A stretch of 34,785 nt of DNA. Source: Cytophagaceae bacterium. GTDB lineage: Bacteria > Bacteroidota > Bacteroidia > Cytophagales > Cytophagaceae. The DNA lies in NCBI GenBank assembly GCA_029237685.1, contig JAQZBV010000121.1:1-34785 (forward strand). Reading direction: 5' to 3'. The translations under genes and the position numbers were made by a program. This document shows, piece after piece, positions 1 to 7,563 of this stretch (position 1 is its first letter; every line of letters begins with the position of its first letter). A model generated the notes under the pieces. It ran no database searches. It was given only the letters and a program-made list of their open reading frames with translations, and was not told the DNA's origin.

Positions 1-969
1 ATAGCAGTAGCCAACGGCGCCGCGCTTTATAACCTGCAAAATAATCCTGCCGATAATCAATACACCAACATGTATTGGGATGTGATGGATTATACGTTCG
101 GTCAAAACAACTGGGGCATGGCGATGATTTGCGAACCCGTTGCCAATTTACCTTTTGCTGTTACTACCAGTTACTCTCAATACTATAAACTGCAACCCGG
201 CAAGTGGCCCATTGGAGAAATTGTGCAAGGTCCTTGCGACAAAGGTACACACGATGGTTTGGGTTTTGGTTATGGACCTACCTGGGAAGACCAATTCAAT
301 CCCACAGCCAGTGCTTCATCGGGAGTATTCTTCCACCGCAATACCAATTACGCCACCAACGAAACAGCCATTGACGGCATAGCGGATGCCATCCTGATGT
401 TTGCTCTGGCACAAAAAATGACCTCCGCCTGCGCACCTCTTCCTGTGGAGTTTTTAGGCATTACAGTAGAACATCAAGACGGCGTGGTCAACATTGATTG
501 GAGTACCGCATCCGAAACGGATAATGTTAAATTTGAGATAGAACGTTCGCTCGATGGAGAACAATTTGAAGTGATCGGTTCAACGGCCGGTGCTCTAACA
601 AGTAATAGTGTAAAGCGTTACCGCTACAGCGACCAGCAAGTCAAAAAAGGAGTGGTGTACTACTACCGCATCAAGCAAATAGATGCAGACGGAAAGTATA
701 CCTATTCCAACATTCAAGTCATTACGATGTCGGCTCTCGAAGACATCTATGTGTATCCTAATCCCTTCAAAGAAAGCATCACGATTCAATGCTCTGACAT
801 GGACATTGGCGCATCGGTCGTGGTCACGGACTTGCTGGGTCAGGAGCTGGAGAAGCATACCGTAACTTCGCCGTCTTTGCAGGTAGGATCGGGTTTACAG
901 AACGGTATTTACCTGATGACGATACTGAACAAGCAACGTTCGCAGGTTTTTAAACTGTACAAAGAATAA
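1..969 (+). CDS. GH9-like cellulase C-terminal part with T9SS sorting domain (5' partial)
   Basis: The reading frame is open from base 1, so the start lies outside the window; the first ATG at 70 is internal. The first part resembles the end of a glycoside hydrolase family 9 catalytic domain: DYTFGQNNWGM matches the family's GxNPWG region, and YATNETAIDGIADAI matches the terminal NE...D motif. The Glu codon at 361-363 is in the place of the GH9 general acid. From about base 436 there is an immunoglobulin/FnIII-like linker of a kind common in Bacteroidota (LPVEFLGITV, WSTASETDN, YYYRIKQID). The end is a type IX secretion sorting domain (VYPNPFKESI, LLGQEL, NGIYLMTI, FKLYKE). It is inferred to be an exported beta-glucan or cellulose-degrading enzyme, secreted by T9SS and possibly surface-bound. 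The GH9 call rests on short motifs because most of the domain is missing. Confidence 0.68.
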   Translation: MAVANGAALYNLQNNPADNQYTNMYWDVMDYTFGQNNWGMAMICEPVANLPFAVTTSYSQYYKLQPGKWPIGEIVQGPCDKGTHDGLGFGYGPTWEDQFNPTASASSGVFFHRNTNYATNETAIDGIADAILMFALAQKMTSACAPLPVEFLGITVEHQDGVVNIDWSTASETDNVKFEIERSLDGEQFEVIGSTAGALTSNSVKRYRYSDQQVKKGVVYYYRIKQIDADGKYTYSNIQVITMSALEDIYVYPNPFKESITIQCSDMDIGASVVVTDLLGQELEKHTVTSPSLQVGSGLQNGIYLMTILNKQRSQVFKLYKE

Positions 970-979
970 TTTTTTGAAA

Positions 980-2182
980 TCACTTCAGCCGGTTTGCTTT
1001 AGCGACTTGTGCCGTGCCATTCCCTCCTTTAAAAATAATCAAATACTGATTTCCACGTTCTACGAGCTTGAACTGTTTCTTTACTTGCTCCGGAGTAATG
1101 GTGGTGTTGCGTGTCAATACATGGAAGTCTCGTTCCTTTCCAATGAGTGCCGTGATGTTACTTTTGCTGTAAGGCTTTACCGCCTGTAGTTGAAATACTT
1201 TTCCGGGAAAATTTTCTTGCAGTTGTTCTGAAGTATAAAGATGAGTATGCGCCTGTATTTTTTTTACCTGCTGATCTACCGCGATTTTCTTAAACGATCC
1301 GGCTTTCAATAGCGCTACGTCAGGCTCATACAAATAATTCAACGGTTCACTGAAGGCCGGTGAAGCAGCCTGTTCTTCCGAAGCATAAAAACTATACTTC
1401 GTTATTTCTCCGCTTTGCAATAACACGGCATGAATACGTGGTTCTCCGTTAAAATTATGTTCCAATTGCAGCAAGACTTCTTTGCATTCGTTACGATCCG
1501 ATAGCACAAAGACCTCTTTTACTTCTCCGAGTGCTTTGCATACCGCCGTGATATCCGTCATCGGAGACAACTTGATCAGAATTTTATCACCGGCTTTCCA
1601 CAATTGAGGTTTTAGTCCTACAATATCCGGCTCCCAGTCTTTGTAATCAGACAATCGCTTGCCTTCTTTTCTGCGCGAAGGATCAATGTAGATCAACTGG
1701 CTATGTCCTTTGTAAGTTTCTAAAAATTCGGCCGCTGTGGCACATATACATTGCACATGATCCGCTTTCAGGGCCTTGAAATTATGCGCGGCAATGTTTA
1801 GCAATTCCTGCTGAGGTTCTACATAAATCATTTCCTTGCTTTGCAAACTAAAAAAATAAGTGTCAATACCCATTCCTCCTGACAGATCAATGATCGTATC
1901 CGCTTTGATGAGAGAAGCCTTATAGCGGGCCGTTACTTCAGAAGAAGCTTGCTCCAACGAAACAGTTGGGGGATATAAAATACCTTGATTTTTATAGAGG
2001 CTAGGGAATTTCTGTTTGGCGGTTTTAATACCTTTTAACTGGCGGACAAGCAAACTCGTATTCCAACCTTTATTTGCCAAAGCTTTCGACAGCAATAAAC
2101 TCTCCGGATCCTTTTCTTCGTTGTCCTGAAGAAAGCGAAGCGTTTCCGGTTCAAATAACCACTGAATGCTAGATGCTGTCAT
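980..2182 (-). CDS. THUMP-like / class I SAM-dependent methyltransferase
   Basis: About 400 residues from the ATG at 2182; an upstream extension to 2227 adds an unlikely leader. An N-terminal helical part is followed by a Rossmann methyltransferase core: motif I DLSGGMGID at residues 99-107, an acidic residue at the end of strand 2 (YVEPQQE, near 122), and IDPSRRKEGKR near 166, the DPSRR form of motif IV. The C-terminal third (NITALIGKERDFHVLTRN, YLIIFKGG) fits the THUMP-like/PG1098-type ferredoxin fold described in Bacteroidota. The family is thought to modify RNA, but its target is not established. It is convergent with the upstream cellulase gene (10 bases apart) and lies 62 bases downstream of the TPM gene on the same strand, so the two may be cotranscribed. 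Family confidence is high; substrate is unknown. Confidence 0.82.
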   Translation of the reverse strand: MTASSIQWLFEPETLRFLQDNEEKDPESLLLSKALANKGWNTSLLVRQLKGIKTAKQKFPSLYKNQGILYPPTVSLEQASSEVTARYKASLIKADTIIDLSGGMGIDTYFFSLQSKEMIYVEPQQELLNIAAHNFKALKADHVQCICATAAEFLETYKGHSQLIYIDPSRRKEGKRLSDYKDWEPDIVGLKPQLWKAGDKILIKLSPMTDITAVCKALGEVKEVFVLSDRNECKEVLLQLEHNFNGEPRIHAVLLQSGEITKYSFYASEEQAASPAFSEPLNYLYEPDVALLKAGSFKKIAVDQQVKKIQAHTHLYTSEQLQENFPGKVFQLQAVKPYSKSNITALIGKERDFHVLTRNTTITPEQVKKQFKLVERGNQYLIIFKGGNGTAQVAKANRLK

Positions 2183-2244
2183 GGACAAAAGTAAAAAATA
2201 GTCGCAAGTTATGTCCGATAACTGCAAAGTATTTTATCCCTCTA

Positions 2245-3621
2245 CTATACTTTGTTCGCGGCAACAGCCAATGGAGGAATGACATATTCTTCCAGACTTG
2301 TTTTTTTACAGTACATGCATTGAAAAGTCTTTTCACCTGTTCCACTGCCGCTATGTGTTGGAGGCACTTTGGCTATATCTGACTTTAAAAAAGACGCTTT
2401 GGTACCGCAATAAGAACAGGCCTTGTATTTGGAAAATTTGGAGTTGTAACCCAAGGCGTAATGTGTATCGCAAGCGGGGCAAAGCCATACATCGTAGTCC
2501 ACAGACTTGATGGATTCTTCCAATATCTGACTTTTTCTGAGGTATTGGTCTTCCTTCTTTTCATCCAACAATCCCATCGCTGTGCCGCATGCTGTGCAAG
2601 AGCGTTCATGCTTACGAATAGCTTGCAATTTTTTATTGTTCTGCGCATCGGTAAATAAAAAGGGAACCGGAAAGAAAATAGCGGCAATTCCCCAGTTGTC
2701 GAAATAACGGCTGAACTGATTGTACTGATTAAAATAATCTCCCTCTTTATAACTGCCGGCATAGGCTTTCTCGCAACGCGATTTTTTATCCACCAGCGTC
2801 AGTAAAATCATGCCGTATGCACCAGCGATCAAGGTGGCTGTGTAATAAGGCCCTGTGTAAAAATAAATCATGCCGGCATAAAAGAATAAGGGAAGAAAAA
2901 AGTACAACAACAGCCAACGCCAACGAGGAATAGTCAGCGATACATTTTTCTTTTTGGCTTCACTTAATTTTGCATAATCTTCAGTGAAAGCACCCTTGGA
3001 TTTTTTTACAAAATAAAAAACACTCATAAACAGCAAATAAGGCACCGCAAGAATCCATACGATGATTTTCTCCAGCGCTTGCGGATCAGTGGTCCTGCCG
3101 TCAGACAACGCATCTTTGTTTTGCGGATCATTCAATACTTTAATCACAGCCGTCAAGCCTTCTAGTATGGCCCTATCGTAATCCCCTTCCTTAAAATACG
3201 GAGTCATGTATTCCTTCACAATGTGATGACAGGTTTCTTCCGGCAGCACCCCTTCCATGCCGAGGCCCGTTTCAAACTCCACGCGAAAAGGTTTCATCAC
3301 TACAAAAATCAACAACCCATTGTCTTTGTCTTGCTGTCCGATTCTATACCTGTTGTATAAACGGCGGGCAAATTCTTTGGAAGAAGCCCAATTAATGGAA
3401 GGCAATATCACCACTGCAATTTGATCGGTAGTGACCTGTTCTAAGAAATAGATCTGCTTATTGATTTGCCTGATGGTTTCATCTTTTAATACATGATCCG
3501 GATCGCTGACATAACTTTTATTGAACAGTGCAGGTTTAGGCGCCGTTTCTACTGTATACACTTTAGCCCCCCAAGCGGCGGAATAAAGAGTAAAAAGAGC
3601 GAGAACAAAAATCTGTTTCAT
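2245..3621 (-). CDS. TPM-domain membrane protein with C-terminal zinc ribbons
   Basis: 458 residues. A signal peptide (about residues 1-18) is followed by a TPM domain at roughly 30-170 (VSDPDHVLKDETIRQIN, QIAVVILPSI, DNGLLIFVVMKPFRVEFETG, EEGVLPEE-like segment), the fold shared with plant TLP18.3/Psb32. Hydrophobic segments near 187-204 and 232-275 anchor it in the inner membrane with the TPM domain outside. The C-terminal region has cysteine pairs typical of zinc ribbons: CTACG, CPAC, CSYCG and CMYC. Bacterial TPM proteins usually end in a Gly-rich tail, so a multi-ribbon cytoplasmic tail is less usual. The ATG at 3621 is preceded by the divergent spacer shared with the channel-like gene. 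Function is unknown; a role in membrane-protein quality control is only a guess from family context. Confidence 0.8.
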   Translation of the reverse strand: MKQIFVLALFTLYSAAWGAKVYTVETAPKPALFNKSYVSDPDHVLKDETIRQINKQIYFLEQVTTDQIAVVILPSINWASSKEFARRLYNRYRIGQQDKDNGLLIFVVMKPFRVEFETGLGMEGVLPEETCHHIVKEYMTPYFKEGDYDRAILEGLTAVIKVLNDPQNKDALSDGRTTDPQALEKIIVWILAVPYLLFMSVFYFVKKSKGAFTEDYAKLSEAKKKNVSLTIPRWRWLLLYFFLPLFFYAGMIYFYTGPYYTATLIAGAYGMILLTLVDKKSRCEKAYAGSYKEGDYFNQYNQFSRYFDNWGIAAIFFPVPFLFTDAQNNKKLQAIRKHERSCTACGTAMGLLDEKKEDQYLRKSQILEESIKSVDYDVWLCPACDTHYALGYNSKFSKYKACSYCGTKASFLKSDIAKVPPTHSGSGTGEKTFQCMYCKKTSLEEYVIPPLAVAANKV

Positions 3622-3720
3622 AAGATTACAAAAATCTGTTTATTGATACGAATAACAAAACTCGATGTTCTATAGAATCGTATATGGAGAACGCTATCAG
3701 AACACATAATACAAAAAAAC

Positions 3721-3751
3721 TTTGTTTTCACATGCTCTCCTTCTACTTTTG
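3721..3751 (+). promoter_or_regulatory. Bacteroidota-type promoter for the channel-like gene
   Basis: TTTG at 3721-3724 (the -33 box) and TACTTTTG at 3744-3751 (the TAnnTTTG -7 box) are separated by 19 bases, a full match to the Bacteroidota housekeeping promoter. Transcription would start near 3758, about 18 bases before the ATG at 3776. Confidence 0.65.
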
Positions 3752-3775
3752 ATCTTGCAACCCCCATTCTAACCC

Positions 3776-4453
3776 ATGCGCATCACCGATATTTTTCTCA
3801 CCAAACGGTCAAAAGCAGAAAATCAGGCCGAGAAAATAAAAGATTACAGAAATATTGTCATTCTTCAGACGCTCATCATTTCATCTGCCTTATTGCTGAG
3901 AGAAATTTTCGACATGGCCGGAATGGAACCCCATTTATCCAGTGTCATTCGTGATGTATTGTTCTTGTTGTTTGGCGGGATATACGTACTCATTCTTTGG
4001 GATCTACTCAGAAACTTCACCAAAAAAACGGTATTAGTCACTGTGCTTTTTTTGGTGATCATGGGAAGTTATGTGCTGGCCCTTTTTACTGTTAATCCAT
4101 TGTATGAATTCTTCCATACAGAAGCAGAAAAACGTCCTTATTTATTTCTTATACACCTGGTGCTTTTTTCTACAGAAGCCATTGTGATTTACCATGCGAT
4201 CTTCGACATTTTCGCCGGCAGACGTTTATCGGAAGAAAAACTCTGGGGTTCCGCCTGTATATTTTTAATGATTGGAATCTGTTTCGGAAGTTTATACGAC
4301 CTCATCAACATTCTTCATCCGGGCAGCATGGGCGTTCCTTTACCTTTAGGACTGGAAAGTTATACCGCTTGCATCGCCTTTAGCATGACCATCATCGGCG
4401 GACATGAGGCATATCCAAATGCCATTCCTCTCATCCTTAATTCTTATAACTAA
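3776..4453 (+). CDS. Potassium-channel-like membrane protein with degenerate, apparently truncated pore domain
   Basis: 225 residues with about five hydrophobic helices (near 27-45, 56-79, 85-106, 121-147, 156-180), then a short amphipathic stretch and the stop. The last part (LWGSACIFLMIGICFGSLYDLINILHP) resembles the outer pore helix of two-helix ion-channel domains found in Bacteroidota, and SMTIIGGHEAYP (203-214) aligns with the selectivity-filter region of K+ channels, normally TTVGYGDxYP. The GYGD signature is replaced by GGHE, and only about 11 residues follow, so the inner pore helix is absent. Reading the other frames downstream does not recover one. It has its own promoter at 3721-3751. 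It may be a non-conducting or multimer-dependent relative, or a gene that has lost its 3' end. The channel call is a motif-level inference. Confidence 0.55.
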   Translation: MRITDIFLTKRSKAENQAEKIKDYRNIVILQTLIISSALLLREIFDMAGMEPHLSSVIRDVLFLLFGGIYVLILWDLLRNFTKKTVLVTVLFLVIMGSYVLALFTVNPLYEFFHTEAEKRPYLFLIHLVLFSTEAIVIYHAIFDIFAGRRLSEEKLWGSACIFLMIGICFGSLYDLINILHPGSMGVPLPLGLESYTACIAFSMTIIGGHEAYPNAIPLILNSYN

Positions 4454-4549
4454 GAGATTAATCACTTATAAGCGGATTTCAACTTAACATTTCAGCAGAT
4501 GGCATGATTTTTCATATAGAATGTGAAAAAAATATACTGTTTTAGCTCG

Positions 4550-5026
4550 ATGTATACGTTAAGAATAAGTGAAGAGTCTTTCGAAGACGTAATCTTATCC
4601 GATCACTTAAAAGAAGATCAATTGATCACCAAACTCAGAAACCTGGCAGGCAGCGCTTATCAAGTGATGCAAAAAACGCGCTTAGTGGCTAGTGCCATGA
4701 AAAGTCCGTTTAAAAATGCGGAGCACTATTCAAGTGCTATTATGGACTCTTTGACTATCTATGTGAGTCAACTCCAGAAAATGGGAGATGCTAAGGCTTC
4801 TATTTCTGCTCTTGCAAAATCTTACGTGTTACATGAAACCAAAACAGATTGGAAGCAACCAGTCCGCGAATTGATTGCCCTGCACACAGAAATTAAAAAT
4901 GAAATCCTGAGCATCTTTGTGCATTATAAAGAATCGGATTTTCCTGACACGTTTAAATTTCTGAGACAACAACTTTTTCTGCACGAAGAGCAGTTGTGGG
5001 AATTTAAAAGTCAATTAGAAAATTAA
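4550..5026 (+). CDS. Hypothetical helical protein
   Basis: Not recognised. From the ATG at 4550 it is 158 residues; a GTG at 4523 in the same frame would add nine residues. I prefer the ATG because the first extra residues look like leader sequence. The protein is soluble, without a signal peptide or membrane segment, and rich in predicted alpha helix (DHLKEDQLITKLRNLAGSAY; ELIALHTEIKNEILSIF; FLRQQLFLHEEQLWEFKSQLE), suggesting a small helical bundle. No catalytic motif or metal-ligand pattern is evident. It lies about 100 bases after the channel-like gene on the same strand and is followed by a good terminator at 5048-5077, so it may be the last gene of that unit. Confidence 0.6.
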   Translation: MYTLRISEESFEDVILSDHLKEDQLITKLRNLAGSAYQVMQKTRLVASAMKSPFKNAEHYSSAIMDSLTIYVSQLQKMGDAKASISALAKSYVLHETKTDWKQPVRELIALHTEIKNEILSIFVHYKESDFPDTFKFLRQQLFLHEEQLWEFKSQLEN

Positions 5027-5047
5027 ACCAACAACCAATTACAATAG

Positions 5048-5077
5048 AAGCCGAAGCATTTTGTTTCGGCTTTTTTT
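5048..5077 (+). terminator. Rho-independent terminator after the helical protein gene
   Basis: AAGCCGAA (5048-5055) pairs with TTCGGCTT (5065-5072) across a 9-base loop, followed by a run of T to 5077. It starts 21 bases after the stop codon of the plus-strand gene. Confidence 0.85.
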
Positions 5078-5099
5078 ATTTACATGATTCTAATTGTTA

Positions 5100-5189
5100 T
5101 TTACTCGTTGTTGGCGTCCCGCCAACAAGTGTTGGTATAAAACGTGTTATTAAAGGCCAGTTGTTGGCGAGACGCCAACAACGAGTAAA
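5100..5189. repeat. Paired-hairpin (REPIN-like) inverted repeat, GTTGGCG family
   Basis: Two 29-base arms (5100-5128 and 5161-5189) are reverse complements with one mismatch. Each arm also folds alone: TTGTTGGCG pairs with CGCCAACAA over a 3-base loop (TCC in the first, AGA in the second). The two hairpins are therefore in mutual inversion around a 32-base spacer. It lies in the convergent spacer between two gene ends. The architecture matches REPIN elements built from two REP hairpins; no transposase is nearby. Confidence 0.8.
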
Positions 5190-5203
5190 ATGACAGATGG
5201 TCA

Positions 5204-5264
5204 AGAAAGAGAAAGAGAAACAGAAAGAGGATTGCATACTCTTTCTGTTTCTCTTTCTCTTTCT
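5204..5264. repeat. 26-bp perfect purine/pyrimidine inverted repeat after tamL
   Basis: The arm 5204-5229 (GAAAGA-rich, almost all purine) is perfectly complementary to 5239-5264 with a 9-base loop (5230-5238). The stop codon of tamL is at 5266-5268, so the hairpin begins one base after it in the minus-strand transcript. It could act as a terminator or an mRNA 3' stabiliser, although no clear U-run follows on the minus strand. Confidence 0.8.
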
Positions 5265-5265
5265 G

Positions 5266-7563
5266 CTAAAACGGGTATCCAATGGCAATATTTAATATCA
5301 AATTATCCCTTCTCCACTCTCTCTTTCCGATGTAAATATCATCCAACACCCATCGCTCTCCTTCCGGCAGCCAGGGCTTCCTTACAGGAGTAGCCAAGTC
5401 CAATCTGATGATGAAGAAACTCAAATCGGCACGTATACCGAATCCTATACCAGCCGCTAATTCTTTGGGTACATTTTCAAATTTAAATTGCGCATTGGCT
5501 ATCGTGTGATTGGTAGGATACAACCAAGTATTTCCGATATCTGCAAAGAAAGCCCCTTTGATGACACTGATGATCGGGAATCTATATTCGGCACTCCATT
5601 CCAATTTAATATCCCCGCCTTGCTGAAAGAAAAAAGCGTTTTGCAAACTATCGGGTAAGCGGTAGGTGCCAGGCCCTAATGAGTTCACCGGGAAGGCACG
5701 AATACTGCTGGCACCACCGGAAAAATAACTTTTAATAAATGGCAATGCTTCTGAATTGCCATACGGTATGCCCACACCCACTACCATGTGGGCAGCAAAT
5801 TGTGTTTTTCTTGTGAGTTTTAAATAATTGCGAATGTCTATTCCTACTTTCCCATACTGCGAATAGGCTATACCTAAAAATGTTTGCGTACCATTTGCAT
5901 TTCTTTCTTCTCCTATCGCATCACTGAGCAAGGCCACCGTATTACCGGCTATGTCTGCGCTGAAATTGATGTAGAACTGATTTTTCCTTTCCGGATAGAC
6001 CTGTTCGTTATACGTATAAGAATACGTAATGCCCGCAATCAACTGATCTTCGTACTTGCGACGTAACCCTTCATTGGTTCCTATGAATGACATAAAATAG
6101 TCACTCACATTTCTGATCCTGAAAAAATTAATATTTAAGGGCATTAATTCATGCGTCTTGGCTAAACTTTCCTTCCAACTGTATCCAAAACCAAAACGCA
6201 AAGAGGTCAAATCGAAATAATTCACCCTTCTTGTGAAATTATAATCTGCCGTGAAAATTGTCTGCGGAGTAAAATAGCTGGATGCTTTAACGGGAAATGG
6301 CAAGATAAAATGTGGTACGGTTAGTTTAACAGAAGGGCCTATTTCATAGGTATACAAGCCTTTGAATTCTCCGTTAAACTGCGTCTCTACTGATCCGTGC
6401 AGATTGATGGTCAAGTGCTCTGCACCCTTAAAAACATTTCGATTAAGAAAACTCAATATTACCCCCGGACCGGAGAAATTGTTTGACTTGGTAACAAGAT
6501 CCAATTCCGCACTCAATGATTTTTTCTTAAGTGGCGACAGGTAAAGGAAAGCATATAGTTTCGCGGAATCGGTTTCTTCAATCTGTGCATCGACATATTT
6601 AAACAAATCCATACCCATCAACCGGTTGACAGAGAGTTGTTGATTTTCTCTGGAATAATAATCGCCTTTCTTCAGGTATACATAGCGCACAACCGCAGAA
6701 GGACGAAGGTCTTTCCCTATGCTTAGCGTTACGCCTTCCAAATGGACCGTGTCTGACAAATCGACCTCGTTTCTTCTGGAACTGATACTGTCAATAAAAA
6801 CATATACCTCCTTCATTTTGTAACGAAGCATCGCTTTTTCTGGAACCGCAGGTTTGAGCTTCAACTTTACATTGACGGTAGCATCACTGCCGGTCGTATC
6901 CGCTTCAAAAGAAAAATAGTCCGCGTTAAAATGGTAATATCCATTATTCTTTAAGGTCTTATCCAATCTGGCACGTTCTGACTTCAACCGGTCTAGGTTG
7001 TATCGTCTGCCTTTCTTAATCAATGTTTTATCCGCAGATTCTGCTATGATTATATTCATCGCGGTATCAGGCACTGTCATTTTGTACTCCTTGATGCGGT
7101 AAGAGCGGCCTGTATGGATGGTATAAATGACCCTTACTTTTTTCTTTTCCTCATCAATCTTTACGCTATGGGTAACTTTAGGCTCAAAAAAACCGCGATT
7201 GTATAAATCTGCTTGCAATACTTCTACTGAAAAGGGAGGATTAACCTTAGAGTATAGAACAGGTGCTTCACCTAGCTTGCGACGCATCTTATACTTCATG
7301 CCTTTTTCCTTTTTAGGCGTACCCAGAAAGTTATAAATACCCAATTTAAATGGAACGCCTAAAATTCTCTTATTCGGTCTAGGCTTAATATCCTTTTCCA
7401 GATTGCTTCGAAGTTTTCTTAGGTATCTTTTCTTTTCAGCGGATCGAAATTCTATTTCTGCGCCCATATACAAATGGTCTCCCTCAGGCACATACTTTGT
7501 AGCTCTACAACTGAAGACCAACAGGGCGATGGCCGTTATATAAAAATAATTCACTGCTTTCAT
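5266..7563 (-). CDS. tamL: TamL: lipoprotein TamA/BamA-family outer-membrane assembly protein
   Basis: 765 residues. The leader ends in a lipobox (LVFSC, Cys19), so the mature N-terminus is lipid-anchored; this is the feature that separates TamL from TamA. POTRA-like segments occupy about 30-270 (SVEVLQADLYNRGFFEPKV; LDRLKSERARLDKTLKNNGYY), followed by a 16-strand Omp85 barrel to the end. Barrel motifs include FIKSYFSGGASSIRAF (the conserved Omp85 G-x-R-G-F-like region), EYRFPI and FADIGNTW. The family acts with TamB in moving proteins or lipids to the outer membrane; in Bacteroidota it replaces TamA. The start codon overlaps the tamB stop by one base (TAATG), so translation is probably coupled. 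The gene ends next to the perfect inverted repeat at 5204-5264. Confidence 0.9.
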   Translation of the reverse strand: MKAVNYFYITAIALLVFSCRATKYVPEGDHLYMGAEIEFRSAEKKRYLRKLRSNLEKDIKPRPNKRILGVPFKLGIYNFLGTPKKEKGMKYKMRRKLGEAPVLYSKVNPPFSVEVLQADLYNRGFFEPKVTHSVKIDEEKKKVRVIYTIHTGRSYRIKEYKMTVPDTAMNIIIAESADKTLIKKGRRYNLDRLKSERARLDKTLKNNGYYHFNADYFSFEADTTGSDATVNVKLKLKPAVPEKAMLRYKMKEVYVFIDSISSRRNEVDLSDTVHLEGVTLSIGKDLRPSAVVRYVYLKKGDYYSRENQQLSVNRLMGMDLFKYVDAQIEETDSAKLYAFLYLSPLKKKSLSAELDLVTKSNNFSGPGVILSFLNRNVFKGAEHLTINLHGSVETQFNGEFKGLYTYEIGPSVKLTVPHFILPFPVKASSYFTPQTIFTADYNFTRRVNYFDLTSLRFGFGYSWKESLAKTHELMPLNINFFRIRNVSDYFMSFIGTNEGLRRKYEDQLIAGITYSYTYNEQVYPERKNQFYINFSADIAGNTVALLSDAIGEERNANGTQTFLGIAYSQYGKVGIDIRNYLKLTRKTQFAAHMVVGVGIPYGNSEALPFIKSYFSGGASSIRAFPVNSLGPGTYRLPDSLQNAFFFQQGGDIKLEWSAEYRFPIISVIKGAFFADIGNTWLYPTNHTIANAQFKFENVPKELAAGIGFGIRADLSFFIIRLDLATPVRKPWLPEGERWVLDDIYIGKREWRRDNLILNIAIGYPF

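Noticed and set aside
3629-3655. Promoter for the TPM gene (CAAAAATC and CAAA 19 bases away on the minus strand)
   Set aside because: The -7 box has a mismatch and the start of transcription would fall on the start codon; not reliable enough.
4400-4520. A simple frameshift that would restore the end of the channel-like gene
   Set aside because: Both other forward frames after about 4390 end quickly or give charged sequence with no membrane helix.
5100-5264. Insertion sequence remnant with terminal inverted repeats
   Set aside because: The space between the arms is 32 and 9 bases, with no transposase fragment and no target duplication.
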